From assembly GCF_005491425.1 (NCBI RefSeq), contig NZ_CP028083.1, positions 1,636,001-1,700,000 on the forward strand: a stretch of DNA of 64,000 nucleotides, written 5' to 3'. Shown in pieces: positions 1 through 8,430 of this stretch. The translations under genes were made by a program, and so were the position numbers. Every line of letters begins with the position of its first letter. Position 1 is the first letter of the stretch. The notes beneath the pieces are model-generated. The model was not told the origin of the DNA. It saw only the letters and a list, made by a program, of their open reading frames with translations, and did no database searches. The stretch comes from Lysinibacillus sp. SGAir0095. Lineage in GTDB: Bacteria > Bacillota > Bacilli > Bacillales_A > Planococcaceae.

Positions 1-257
1 AAATGAAAGCTTTCAAAAACAATGAACATTATGACACTGCTACAGGTGCTGCTGTATTAGGTAATCCAATTGAGGCAGTAGTATGGCTTGCAAATGAGCT
101 AGGAAGTTACGATATCAGTTTGAAAAAGGGACAGTTTATTTTAGCAGGAGCCTTATCAAAAGCAGTAGATATAGTAGAGGATGTGGAGTACTCTGCAGAC
201 TTTGGCCCATTAGGTAAAGTGGCAGTTTCATTTGTGAAAGCAGGTGTTACAAAATGA
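1..257 (+). CDS. 2-oxopent-4-enoate hydratase, C-terminal part (cut by window edge)
   Basis: This is the last ~84 residues of a 2-hydroxypenta-2,4-dienoate (2-oxopent-4-enoate) hydratase of the MhpD/DmpE/HsaE type. The enzyme adds water to the dienoate released by meta-cleavage and gives 4-hydroxy-2-oxovalerate. The visible part has the family's C-terminal run: TGAAVLGNP, then WLANELG, then a beta-rich tail with ILAGAL and GKVAVSF. The reading frame is open to the left edge, so the true start lies outside; the ATG at 3 is probably internal. Its stop overlaps the next start by 4 nt, which indicates translational coupling with the aldehyde dehydrogenase. The identification is strong because the next two genes catalyse the following two steps. 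Confidence 0.85.
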   Translation, partial: MKAFKNNEHYDTATGAAVLGNPIEAVVWLANELGSYDISLKKGQFILAGALSKAVDIVEDVEYSADFGPLGKVAVSFVKAGVTK

Positions 258-1132
258 AAAAATGTAAAATTGGTATCATTGGTTCGGGTAACATCGGCAC
301 GGACTTAATGTATAAAATTGAGCGTAGTGAAAATCTTGAGATGAGTGTGATGGTGGGGATTGATCCTGAATCAGATGGTTTAAAACGCGCGGAAGATAGA
401 GGATATAAGGCAATATCTAATGGCATCGAAGGTCTAATGGAGTGTCTTGATTTAGTTGATATCGTATTTGATGCTACTTCTGCTTACGCTCATAGAAAAC
501 ATAGTGATTTACTGACTGCTGCCGGGAAGAAAGTCATTGATTTAACACCAGCAGCCATTGGTCCATTTACCATTCCATCTGTAAATATGACTGAACATTT
601 CGATAAAAGCAACTTAAATATGGTGACTTGTGGGGGTCAAGCAACAATTCCAATGGTTAATGCCATCTCCAAGGTGATACCTGTTGAATACGCTGAAATC
701 GTTGCAACAGTAGCAAGTAAAAGTGCTGGGCCTGGTACACGTGCAAATATTGATGAATTTACTCGTACAACGTCAAAGGCGATTGAACAAGTGGGTGGAG
801 CTCAGAAGGGGAAGGCGATTATTATCTTAAACCCTGCAGAACCACCAATTATTATGCGAGATACAGTCAATGCACTGGTTGAGGAAGAAGGAAAAGAAGA
901 AGAAATTACCCAGTCCATTTATGAAATGGTGAAAGAAGTCCAAAAGTATGTACCTGGTTATCGTCTAAGAGGGACACCTCAATTTGATGGCCGAAAAGTT
1001 TCCATTTTCCTTGAAGTAGAGGGAGCTGGAGATTACTTCCCACCCTATTCTGGCAACTTAGATATAATGACTGCAGCAGCTGCAAGAGTAGCAAATGAAC
1101 TAGCGAAGCAACTAATTGCTACAGGCGTATAA
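254..1132 (+). CDS. acetaldehyde dehydrogenase (acylating), meta-cleavage pathway
   Basis: The 292-residue product belongs to the MhpF/DmpF/BphJ/HsaG family, which oxidises acetaldehyde (or propanal) with NAD+ and CoA to the acyl-CoA. The N-terminal Rossmann motif GSGNIG is at residues 10-15, and the catalytic cysteine lies in [10 protein letters not shown] (Cys126). Length is normal for the family, whose members are about 300-310 residues. The gene overlaps the hydratase stop by 4 nt and is followed after 14 nt by the aldolase that makes its substrate. In this family the two enzymes form a complex that channels acetaldehyde. Confidence 0.92.
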   Translation: MKKCKIGIIGSGNIGTDLMYKIERSENLEMSVMVGIDPESDGLKRAEDRGYKAISNGIEGLMECLDLVDIVFDATSAYAHRKHSDLLTAAGKKVIDLTPAAIGPFTIPSVNMTEHFDKSNLNMVTCGGQATIPMVNAISKVIPVEYAEIVATVASKSAGPGTRANIDEFTRTTSKAIEQVGGAQKGKAIIILNPAEPPIIMRDTVNALVEEEGKEEEITQSIYEMVKEVQKYVPGYRLRGTPQFDGRKVSIFLEVEGAGDYFPPYSGNLDIMTAAAARVANELAKQLIATGV

Positions 1133-1146
1133 GGAGGATGCTAGAG

Positions 1147-2154
1147 ATGGAAAGATCTGTTCAAATATTAGACGTCTCACTTCGAGACGGAAGCCACGCA
1201 ATGAGGCACTCCTTTACCGAAGAACAAGTACGTGCTACTGCTAGAGGACTTGATCAAGCGGGTGTGAGTTATTTTGAAGTGTCACATGGAGATGGTTTAG
1301 GTGGCTCTTCATTGCAATATGGTTTGTCCAAAGTAAATGAATTGGAGCTTATAGAAGCTGCAGCTGACGAGTGTCAGAACGCGAAAGTATCCGTATTGTT
1401 AATTCCGGGTATTGGCATTAAAGAGGATCTACAGGATGCCGTAAAAGCCGGGGCGAAAATGGTACGGGTAGCAACGCATGTGACAGAAGCTGATGTTGCA
1501 GCACAGCATATCGCCTTAGGTCGTGAGCTCGGTTTAAAAACAGTTGGCTTCCTAATGATGGCTCACATGGCACCTCCAGAAAAAGTGGTTGAACAAGCTA
1601 AACTTTTTGAAAGCTATGGAGCTGAAATTATTTATGTAACAGACTCGGCAGGTTTTATGCTACCTGATGATGTTACACAACGAATATCTGCATTGAAACA
1701 ATCCATCGGTTGTGAAATAGGCTTCCATGCCCATAATAACCTTTCCATGGCAATGGCTAATACAGTAGCTGCTGTAAAAGCAGGGGCTACTTATATAGAT
1801 GGTAGCTTAAGAGCCCTGGGTGCTGGTAGTGGGAACACGCAAACCGAAGTGATAGTAGCGGTAATGGAACGCCTGGGGCTTAACACAGGGATTGACCTAT
1901 ATAAAATTATGGATGTTGCCAACCATGTAGTGGCTCCGTACATGCAACGACCTCAAGAAATTACAGGATCCAGTTTAATAATGGGCTACGCTGGCGTATA
2001 TTCGAGCTTTTTATTACATACGCAAGCTGCTGCCCAAAAGTTTGGTATTGACGAACGTGACATATTAATTGAGCTAGGTCGCTTAAAAGCTGTAGGTGGT
2101 CAAGAAGACCTCATCTATGACGTTGCGCAACAATTGGCTTTGACAAGAGTATGA
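1147..2154 (+). CDS. 4-hydroxy-2-oxovalerate aldolase
   Basis: A 335-residue HMG-CoA-lyase-like TIM barrel that splits 4-hydroxy-2-oxovalerate into pyruvate and acetaldehyde. The N-terminal motif LRDGSHAMRH supplies the metal-binding Asp14, and GFHAHNN (His194, His196) supplies the other divalent-metal ligands expected for the DmpG/BphI/HsaF family. The start is ATG 1147, because AAGGAGG at 1131-1137 is 9 nt upstream of it. The earlier in-frame ATG at 1138 directly abuts that ribosome-binding site and is unlikely. It is the last gene of its operon and is followed by a clear terminator. Confidence 0.93.
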   Translation: MERSVQILDVSLRDGSHAMRHSFTEEQVRATARGLDQAGVSYFEVSHGDGLGGSSLQYGLSKVNELELIEAAADECQNAKVSVLLIPGIGIKEDLQDAVKAGAKMVRVATHVTEADVAAQHIALGRELGLKTVGFLMMAHMAPPEKVVEQAKLFESYGAEIIYVTDSAGFMLPDDVTQRISALKQSIGCEIGFHAHNNLSMAMANTVAAVKAGATYIDGSLRALGAGSGNTQTEVIVAVMERLGLNTGIDLYKIMDVANHVVAPYMQRPQEITGSSLIMGYAGVYSSFLLHTQAAAQKFGIDERDILIELGRLKAVGGQEDLIYDVAQQLALTRV

Positions 2155-2163
2155 AACTAGTAG

Positions 2164-2192
2164 AACTCCTTCATATGTGAAGGAGTTTTTTA
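2164..2192 (+). terminator. intrinsic terminator after aldolase
   Basis: A perfect 10-bp stem (2164-2173 with 2178-2187), a 4-nt loop and a following T-run. It begins 9 nt after the aldolase stop. Confidence 0.9.
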
Positions 2193-2267
2193 TTTGATAA
2201 ATTTGGTCATGTGGATAACGAGTGTAGCAAGTTATAGTTCTGGCTTTTATGTCGAAGCCCCTAAATA

Positions 2268-2402
2268 GTTGAAAGAGTGGAGAACGGTCAACGAGAGGCA
2301 GCTTCCTAGACCGAAAATGGTTGAAAGAGTGGTTAACGGTCAACGAGAAGCATCCTCATTGCCCAATCTGCTTGAAACTGGCGAAAACGATCCACGAGAT
2401 AC
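2268..2402. repeat. three tandem copies of a ~52-bp unit with conserved 28-33-nt core
   Basis: The core GTTGAAAGAGTGG...AACGGTCAACGAGA occurs at 2268-2300 and again at 2320-2352; the two copies differ at only a few positions. A degenerate third copy follows at 2371-2402, matching 21 of 28 core positions counted by eye. The spacing is 52 and then 51 bp. The array lies in the 487-nt gap between the aldolase terminator and the MFS promoter, and no open reading frame explains it. Function is unknown. Confidence 0.75.
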
Positions 2403-2491
2403 ATATAACTTTTCTAAAAAAACATATGTAGTAAAAAGTCCTAGATAAATAGATGGAAATAGTAAATTAATTACCGACTTTGTAAATTCTA

Positions 2492-2520
2492 TTGTAAAAG
2501 AAATGTTACAAAACTATTAT
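2492..2520 (+). promoter_or_regulatory. predicted sigma-A promoter of MFS-SDR-SDR operon
   Basis: TTGTAA (2492-2497), a 17-nt spacer and TATTAT (2515-2520). It lies about 120 nt upstream of the MFS start, with a cre-like site just downstream. Confidence 0.5.
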
Positions 2521-2532
2521 TAAATTAGTATT

Positions 2533-2546
2533 TGTAAGCGTTTTAT
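2533..2546 (+). promoter_or_regulatory. CcpA cre-like operator upstream of MFS transporter
   Basis: TGTAAGCGTTTTAT fits the cre consensus TGWAARCGYTWWCW except at one position. It sits just after the predicted -10 element, a position where CcpA commonly blocks transcription. It has not been tested. Confidence 0.5.
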
Positions 2547-2641
2547 TTCTATAAAAAACAGTTATTTAGTAGGGGGTGATATCTCGTTGGGGGCGAGGTA
2601 ATTGCATTGATGGTCACTAGGAAAATAAGGGGGTTTTTTGG

Positions 2642-3844
2642 ATGGGTAAAGTAATCAATCGGAATTTCTTGAAATTTTTAATTGTTATTATTGCATTCCA
2701 AGACGTTGCAGCAGGTGTTGCCGGATCGATTATGGCAGATATTATTGCGGCCTTCCCGGATTATAATCCGACAATTGTGATGCTTGTTGCGACTTTCCCA
2801 GGCTTGATTCAAATTGTTCCTGCTCTATTTTATGGAAAGCTAAGCGCTACATTTAAAAAGCGAACTTTATTATTTACAGGCTTAATCTTGTTTATGATTG
2901 GTGGGGTAATGCCGTTTTTTATTGACAGTCTACCATTAATTATTGCTTTCCGTGGTCTTTTAGGTCTAGGTGTGGGGATTACAATGCCATTATCAGTTGA
3001 TATTATCTCTGATTTCTTCGAAGGTAGAGAACGTGATTTTCTTATTGGATTCGGTACATCAACAATTGCATGTATCGGAGCAATTTTCTTCCAATTAGGA
3101 GGGGGGATTTTAGCAGATTCTTTTGGCTGGCAATATGGCTTCTTAACTTACTTATTCCCAATTTGGATTTTAGCTCTAACCTTCTTATTCTTGCCTGAGC
3201 CTGAGAAACGCAAAATAGCAGAAAATCAACCGAAACAAAAAGTTAAAACTCCCAGAGTTATCTATGGAGTATCATTTGGTCAAATTATTTTCTCTGCATT
3301 AGTTTATGGATATGTAACGAATATTTCCGTTGTAATTCAAGCTGAGAACTTAGGTACTGCAACACAGGCAGGGATGGCAATATCCGTATTTACTTTTGGT
3401 ACATTACTAGCGGGTTTTGTATTTGGACGTATTAAGCATTTATTTTCAGTTTCCTATATTCCACTGGCGATTTTCTTAACAGGACTTGGAATGTTAATTT
3501 GCTTCTTCTCACATAGCTTAACAATGATTTTTGTAGGAAGTATTGTTGGTGGAGCGGGAATGGGAATTGGAATACCTGGTGTATTTGCTCGTGTTACAGA
3601 GGCAACCCCTAAAAATAGCACAACTTCCTATGTCGGGTTGGTAGTTGCTGCACAAGGTGTTGGAGGCATCATTGGACCGTTTGCTTTTAGTTTAATCCTT
3701 GATGTATTAAGTAAAGACATTGGTCGTTTCCCACTTGCTATTAGTGCAGTCGGTTTGTTTGCTTTAGCTATTGTATGGTTTGTTTTGGTGAAGGTTGCAA
3801 AGCCCGTAAACAATCCTGAATCAGATATTGAAGTAACAACCTAG
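2642..3844 (+). CDS. MFS transporter, probable uptake of the cluster's substrate
   Basis: A 400-residue major facilitator with about twelve hydrophobic segments and short charged loops. The loop after TM2 (YGKLSATFKKR, around residues 61-71) resembles the family's GxLaDrxGrr motif A, and FRGLLGLGVGI (from about residue 103) is a typical TM4 start. A longer basic loop (residues ~190-205, PEPEKRKIAENQPKQK) separates the two halves. AAGGGGG lies 8 nt upstream of the ATG. It is the first gene of a three-gene operon with two short-chain dehydrogenases. Its place in the island suggests import of the growth substrate, but specificity cannot be read from the sequence. Confidence 0.85.
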   Translation: MGKVINRNFLKFLIVIIAFQDVAAGVAGSIMADIIAAFPDYNPTIVMLVATFPGLIQIVPALFYGKLSATFKKRTLLFTGLILFMIGGVMPFFIDSLPLIIAFRGLLGLGVGITMPLSVDIISDFFEGRERDFLIGFGTSTIACIGAIFFQLGGGILADSFGWQYGFLTYLFPIWILALTFLFLPEPEKRKIAENQPKQKVKTPRVIYGVSFGQIIFSALVYGYVTNISVVIQAENLGTATQAGMAISVFTFGTLLAGFVFGRIKHLFSVSYIPLAIFLTGLGMLICFFSHSLTMIFVGSIVGGAGMGIGIPGVFARVTEATPKNSTTSYVGLVVAAQGVGGIIGPFAFSLILDVLSKDIGRFPLAISAVGLFALAIVWFVLVKVAKPVNNPESDIEVTT

Positions 3845-3860
3845 CAAAAGGAGGAAAAAT

Positions 3861-4598
3861 ATGCGACTACAAAATAAAGTAGCAATTATTACAGGTAGTA
3901 CCTCAGGGATTGGTGAAGCAACGGCTAAACTATTTGCGAAAGAAGGAGCAAAAGTAATTGTTACAGGTCGGCGTCAGGAGAAGGGACTTAAGGTAGTTGA
4001 ACATATATTAGAACAAGACGGTAATGCTCATTTTGTTCAAGCAGATATGTTGGATGAAGCTAGTTATGGAATGATTGTAAAAGAAACCCTTTCGAAATAC
4101 GGTACGATCGATATATTAGTAAATAATGCCGGAAGAATAATTGAGAAGCCTTTCTTGGAATTCTCTAATTCAGATTGGGACTACTTTATTAAACTAGATG
4201 CTTTTGCCTATTTCCGAATGATGCAAGAAGTCTTGCCATCCATGATTGAACAAGGAAGTGGAAATGTTATAAATGTAACGTCACTCGCAGCAATTAATGT
4301 TATGCCAACTCATGCTCTTTATAGTTTTGTGAAGGCGGGTATTACTCAAATGTCAAAGGTAGTAGCAGCTGAATACGCGTCTAAAAATATTCGGGTAAAT
4401 AATCTCTTACCGGGCGTAGTTTTTACGGAAATGATAGAAGATAATCCGAATACTGTGCATATGGAGAAAATAATTCCAATAGGGAGAATGTCTACTGTAG
4501 AAGAACAAGCTGAAGTTCTTGCTTTTTTAGCATCCGAACAGTCCTCTTATATTACAGGAACTTCAATTGTCGCTGATGGTGGAGTTAGAGGAATATAG
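3861..4598 (+). CDS. short-chain dehydrogenase/reductase (SDR) 1
   Basis: A 245-residue classical SDR. The cofactor motif GSTSGIG is at residues 12-18, NNAG at 88-91, and the catalytic residues are Ser141, Tyr154 and Lys158 (YSFVK). Arg37-Arg38 after the second beta strand hint at NADP(H) preference; this is an inference. AAAGGAGG precedes the ATG. The gene follows the transporter by 16 nt and precedes SDR 2 by 12 nt. It probably interconverts an alcohol and a ketone of the imported substrate, but which one is unknown. Confidence 0.85.
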   Translation: MRLQNKVAIITGSTSGIGEATAKLFAKEGAKVIVTGRRQEKGLKVVEHILEQDGNAHFVQADMLDEASYGMIVKETLSKYGTIDILVNNAGRIIEKPFLEFSNSDWDYFIKLDAFAYFRMMQEVLPSMIEQGSGNVINVTSLAAINVMPTHALYSFVKAGITQMSKVVAAEYASKNIRVNNLLPGVVFTEMIEDNPNTVHMEKIIPIGRMSTVEEQAEVLAFLASEQSSYITGTSIVADGGVRGI

Positions 4599-4610
4599 GG
4601 GGGAAATCCA

Positions 4611-5438
4611 ATGTTACTAAACCAAAGAATAGCAATTGTTACAGGTGGTTCCAATGGGATGGGGGAAGCCATTGTTAAAAAGTTTGCTTCAGAGGGAGCA
4701 ATAGTAGTAATTGCAGATATCCATGTTGATAGAGCAATTCAAGTAGCAAATGAAATCAACGCAACAGGTGGAACTTGTAAAGTTTTCGGGAAAGTCGATA
4801 TTACGGATAAAAACCAAGTTCAATACACAGTGCAAGAGACTGTAAAATCATTTGGCCGAATAGACATTTTAATCAACTGTGCAGGCGGGGTACTTAGTGG
4901 TAACGGTACTTCGGATAATATAACAATGGACGATTGGAATAAAGTGTTGGACTTAAATTTAAATGGAACGATGAATATGATCTTGGAAGTACTTCCTTTT
5001 ATGAAAGCGGAAGGGTATGGGAAAATCGTCAATTTTACTTCAATGGGAGCATTTAATCCGTATTCAACTGTTCTGCATTATCATGCTGCAAAAGGTGCTA
5101 TTGAAAGTGTGACCGCGAACTTAGCCTTTGAATTGGCACCTCAAGGAATTTACGTGAATTCAGTTGCTCCGGGTCCCATCAGAACTACCTTTTGGGATAA
5201 ATTAATGCCACCTGGTGAAGAAAGAGATCGCTTCATGGAAAACCTCGCTGAAAAGGAAGTTCCTTTAGGGAGAATGGGGACTGCAGAGGATATTGCAGGT
5301 GTTGCCTTATTTTTAAGTTCCTCTCTTTCAGATTTTGTTACAGGAGAAAAAATTAATGTCGGTGGTGGAATGGGCAATATCATTTCCCATAACTCAACTT
5401 ATTTATCCTCCAAAGAAAATAGTATCATCAACAAATGA
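4611..5438 (+). CDS. short-chain dehydrogenase/reductase (SDR) 2
   Basis: A 275-residue classical SDR with GGSNGMG (residues 12-18), NCAGG (89-93) and the catalytic set Ser144, Tyr157, Lys161 (YHAAK). Asp36 at the end of the second beta strand favours NAD(H), unlike SDR 1. The final ~25 residues, rich in Ser and Asn, extend past the usual SDR end (VGGGMG). It is the last gene of the transporter operon and is followed directly by a terminator. The two SDRs with apparently different cofactor preference may act on successive hydroxyl groups; this is inference. Confidence 0.85.
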   Translation: MLLNQRIAIVTGGSNGMGEAIVKKFASEGAIVVIADIHVDRAIQVANEINATGGTCKVFGKVDITDKNQVQYTVQETVKSFGRIDILINCAGGVLSGNGTSDNITMDDWNKVLDLNLNGTMNMILEVLPFMKAEGYGKIVNFTSMGAFNPYSTVLHYHAAKGAIESVTANLAFELAPQGIYVNSVAPGPIRTTFWDKLMPPGEERDRFMENLAEKEVPLGRMGTAEDIAGVALFLSSSLSDFVTGEKINVGGGMGNIISHNSTYLSSKENSIINK

Positions 5439-5445
5439 TTCTATA

Positions 5446-5481
5446 AATGAGACTGCCAAAGTAGGTAGTCTCATTTTATTT
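5446..5481 (+). terminator. intrinsic terminator after SDR 2
   Basis: A 12-bp stem (5446-5457 with 5464-5475) containing one G-U pair, a 6-nt loop, then a T-rich run. It starts within 10 nt of the stop codon. Confidence 0.9.
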
Positions 5482-5535
5482 TGGAAAATAGTGGATATGT
5501 TTTATCGACATTCAGATGCTAATTTCAGTTTTGCT

Positions 5536-5565
5536 AAAAACCAATAAAAACTTACAGAAAATGCT
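5536..5565 (+). promoter_or_regulatory. 30-nt motif shared with the monooxygenase upstream region
   Basis: This stretch matches 15633-15662 at 23 of 30 positions counted by eye (AAAAACCAAYAAAAA followed by a looser half ending AAAATGC). Both copies lie upstream of ring-cleavage genes, so this may be a binding site for the cluster regulator. Chance similarity in AT-rich DNA is possible. The rest of the 300-nt gap (5439-5738) holds the terminator and a cre-like site, with no gene. Confidence 0.3.
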
Positions 5566-5701
5566 ATGTAAGATAGATAATTTATGCTCTAGAACAGTAA
5601 AAATTATTTATGTACTATTTCAGTATATTCAATTTATTTTTTGTGTTTTCAAATAGAGATGGAGTAATAGATTAGATTTCTTTTAATTTAGCAATCAAAT
5701 T

Positions 5702-5715
5702 TGAAAACGCATTCA
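5702..5715 (+). promoter_or_regulatory. CcpA cre-like operator upstream of dioxygenase 1 operon
   Basis: TGAAAACGCATTCA matches the cre consensus with a single deviation. It lies 23 nt before the start of the first dioxygenase and suggests carbon catabolite repression of the eight-gene operon. Confidence 0.5.
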
Positions 5716-5738
5716 GCAAATCGATTGGGGGAGATCGA

Positions 5739-6695
5739 ATGAGTAAACCGGAACTTTCAAAGCTTGGTTATGTGGCACTGGTTACACCAGACCTTGAAAA
5801 ATCGTTGTGGTTTTTTAAGGAAGTAATTGGTCTAGAAGAGACGCTAAGCTCCGAGGGTGTACATTATTTAAGAGCATTTGGTGATTTTGGACATCATACC
5901 TTATCTCTTGAAGAAGGCGAAAGTGGCTATGTAAAGCATGTAGGATGGCGTACAAAAAGACGGGAAGATGTTGCAGCATTTAAGGAAGCTCTTGAAATAC
6001 AAGGTGTTAGGGTAGATTCCATAGCATCAGGGACAACAAAAGGTGTCGGGGAGGCTATCCGATTCCAATTACCAAGTGGCCATTCATTTGAGTTATATTA
6101 CGACATGGAAAAACCGGAAGTGGAGGAAAACCGTCGTTCCGTATTAAAAAATCAGCCCTATAAAGCTTGGGCAAAGGGAGTTTCACCTAGACGTTTCGAT
6201 CATATCAATATTCATTCAACAGAAAATGTCAAAGAAACTTATGATTTCCTTATTGAACAACTTGGCTTTAATTTGCGTGAGTACGTAGTGGATGATGAAG
6301 GAAACACAATTGCCGGCTGGATGAGTGTGACACCGCTTGTCCATGATGTTGCCTTCATAGCCAAACCATCCTTGCCAACGCCTGCAAGACTGCACCACCT
6401 ATCTTATTGGTCTGATGATTCACAGGATATTTTAAGAGCAGCAGATATTTTAAAAGAAAACGGTCTTCAGTTTATCGGACCAGGAAAGCATGGAATCTCT
6501 CAAGCTTTGTATTTATATGTGATGGATCCCGGCAGTGGCTGTCGTGTTGAACTGTTTACTGGGGGATACTTAATTTTTGATCCAGATTGGGAGCCTGTAA
6601 AGTGGTCTTTAGAGGAACGTTCCCTAGGTAATACCTACTGGGGTGACTCTGTTCAAGACAAAGAATTAAACAATATGACGATTGAAGCAAAATAG
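5739..6695 (+). CDS. extradiol (catechol 2,3-) dioxygenase 1, VOC family
   Basis: A 318-residue type I extradiol dioxygenase that opens a catechol ring next to the hydroxyls with Fe(II) and O2. Two vicinal-oxygen-chelate modules are visible (about residues 8-122 and 152-275). The C-terminal module has the metal ligands: His155 in FDHINIH, His219/His220 in RLHHLSYW and Glu271 in RVELFTGGY. The C-terminal tail NTYWGDS is shared with its paralogue at 17065. GGGGGAG precedes the ATG. It heads the operon that runs to 13342. The substrate is probably a substituted catechol, because a C-C hydrolase is present in the island. Confidence 0.9.
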   Translation: MSKPELSKLGYVALVTPDLEKSLWFFKEVIGLEETLSSEGVHYLRAFGDFGHHTLSLEEGESGYVKHVGWRTKRREDVAAFKEALEIQGVRVDSIASGTTKGVGEAIRFQLPSGHSFELYYDMEKPEVEENRRSVLKNQPYKAWAKGVSPRRFDHINIHSTENVKETYDFLIEQLGFNLREYVVDDEGNTIAGWMSVTPLVHDVAFIAKPSLPTPARLHHLSYWSDDSQDILRAADILKENGLQFIGPGKHGISQALYLYVMDPGSGCRVELFTGGYLIFDPDWEPVKWSLEERSLGNTYWGDSVQDKELNNMTIEAK

Positions 6696-6723
6696 AATTT
6701 TTATAGAAGGGGGACTGTTTTCG

Positions 6724-7524
6724 ATGAGGACGATTTTCATCAATCAGGAAGATTTAGTTTATTGGCAAGCAAGGATTCCGGAACACGTCATTGCATTGGG
6801 GTTCTTCGACGGACTTCATAAAGGTCATAAAAAGGTCATTTTAGAAGCTAAAAAAGTTGCCAATGAAAAGAATCAACCATTGTCTGTCATGAGCTTTTTC
6901 CCACATCCGAAAAGTGTTTTGTCAAAAGGAAAAGTTGAAGTCGAGTACTTAATGCCGCTTGAGGAGAAACAAAAGCAGTTGGCATTATTAGAAGTCGATT
7001 ATTTTCTAGTAGTTGAATTTACTATGGAATTTGCTGCCCTATCTCCCAAACAATTTATTAAAGATTATGTACTGGGTCTAGGGGCAACCCACGTTGTATG
7101 TGGCTATGATTACACATACGGCAAAATGGGGACGGGAAGCCCATCCTCAATAGTAGCGGACAGTATGGGGAAATTAGATGTGTCAATTGTTCCAAAAGTA
7201 GATTTGCGGGGAGATAAAATTAGTTCTACTAGAATACGAGAGTTACTTTCTGCAGGGAATGTATCTTTTATATCTGAACTAATCGGGGAGCCATATTCAG
7301 TGGAATGGTGTCCGCAAAATGGACTACTCCCTTACTACACGCTTCCAACTGCAGGTGAATATGAAGTAACAATAACAAGTAACCTGATAAATCAAAATGC
7401 AACTATACGAGTAATCAACAAGACGAAAATCGACTATGGATCAGTGGAAATACCTTCAAATAATCGATTCACAATAACCTGGCATCAAGAAATTAGGGAT
7501 GAAAAATACAAGGCAATCAGTTAA
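6724..7524 (+). CDS. stand-alone FAD synthetase (FMN adenylyltransferase) domain protein
   Basis: The 266-residue product has the nucleotidyltransferase half of RibF/RibC: GFFDGLHKGH (His32, His35) near the N-terminus, CGYDYTYG in the middle and SSTRIR after it. Housekeeping bacterial enzymes carry a ~125-residue riboflavin kinase domain behind this. Here only ~80 residues follow, and no kinase motif is visible. It should therefore make FAD from FMN only. The start is ATG 6724, with AGAAGGGGG upstream; an in-frame TTG at 6682 would overlap the dioxygenase and has no ribosome-binding site. Its position among several flavoprotein genes suggests a dedicated FAD supply; that is inference. Confidence 0.8.
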   Translation: MRTIFINQEDLVYWQARIPEHVIALGFFDGLHKGHKKVILEAKKVANEKNQPLSVMSFFPHPKSVLSKGKVEVEYLMPLEEKQKQLALLEVDYFLVVEFTMEFAALSPKQFIKDYVLGLGATHVVCGYDYTYGKMGTGSPSSIVADSMGKLDVSIVPKVDLRGDKISSTRIRELLSAGNVSFISELIGEPYSVEWCPQNGLLPYYTLPTAGEYEVTITSNLINQNATIRVINKTKIDYGSVEIPSNNRFTITWHQEIRDEKYKAIS

Positions 7525-7536
7525 AAGGGTGAGAAA

Positions 7537-8430
7537 ATGTCAAAAAATTTGCAATTGAAATCACTATTAAAGCAATCGAATGCATTTATAGTACCTGGAG
7601 CTTATGATGGCATGACAGCGAGATTAGTTGAAGAATTTGGGTTTCCTGCAATTTATGCTACAGGAGCAGGTATCTCTAATTCTCAGCTAGGGTGGGCGGA
7701 TGTTGGGTTAACAACGCTAACTGAAATTGTGGATGTTGTAAGCCGGATGTCTGATGTGACGACAGTTCCTATTATTGTTGATGGCGACACAGGTTTTGGG
7801 AATGCCATAAACGTCATTCGAACTGTTAAGTCATTGGAACGAGCTGGAGCTTCGGCAATCCAATTGGAAGATCAAGTTTCACCAAAAAAATGCGGGCATT
7901 TTAATGGGAAACAAATTATTTCTAAAACAGAAATGGTCAATAAAATTAAAGCGGCGGTCGATTCAAGAAGAGATGAAAACTTCACGATAATTGCTAGAAC
8001 GGATGCAACTGCCATTAACGGAATCGAAGATGCAATTGACCGGGCAAATGCTTATAAAGAAGCTGGGGCAGACGTGCTGTTTGTAGAAGCACCAACAACA
8101 ATTGAACAGTTAAGAGCAATTACCGCAGGCGTGCCAAACATCCCTCATATATTAAATATGGTGGAGGGGGGTAAAACGCCGCTGGTTTCTTTAAAAGAAG
8201 CAGAGGACCTTGGTTTCCATATAATGCTTTGTGCAAATACGGTGTTACGGTCGGCAATCAAAGGGATCCGTGACAGTTTAGATGTCCTTAAACGAGAACA
8301 GTCCCAAGCTAATATTCATGACCTCATCTGTACGTGGGAAGAAAGGCAAAACTTGTTTAAATTGCACCAAGTTAAAGATTGGGAAGATAAATATTTACAA
8401 GACGCAGAGGTAGAGGAGGTTCAGACATGA
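7537..8430 (+). CDS. isocitrate lyase / PEP mutase superfamily C-C lyase
   Basis: A 297-residue TIM-barrel enzyme. VDGDTGFGN (Asp82, Asp84) and EDQ (Asp112) would bind Mg2+, and KKCGHFNGK (Cys119, Gly120, His121) is the superfamily loop with the catalytic cysteine of true lyases such as 2-methylisocitrate or 2,3-dimethylmalate lyase. PEP mutases lack this cysteine. It should cleave a 2-hydroxy-dicarboxylate or tricarboxylate to pyruvate, glyoxylate or a similar keto acid. AAAGGGTGAG precedes the ATG and the stop overlaps the next start by 4 nt. Perhaps it handles the side-chain fragment left after ring cleavage; this is a guess. Confidence 0.8.
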   Translation: MSKNLQLKSLLKQSNAFIVPGAYDGMTARLVEEFGFPAIYATGAGISNSQLGWADVGLTTLTEIVDVVSRMSDVTTVPIIVDGDTGFGNAINVIRTVKSLERAGASAIQLEDQVSPKKCGHFNGKQIISKTEMVNKIKAAVDSRRDENFTIIARTDATAINGIEDAIDRANAYKEAGADVLFVEAPTTIEQLRAITAGVPNIPHILNMVEGGKTPLVSLKEAEDLGFHIMLCANTVLRSAIKGIRDSLDVLKREQSQANIHDLICTWEERQNLFKLHQVKDWEDKYLQDAEVEEVQT

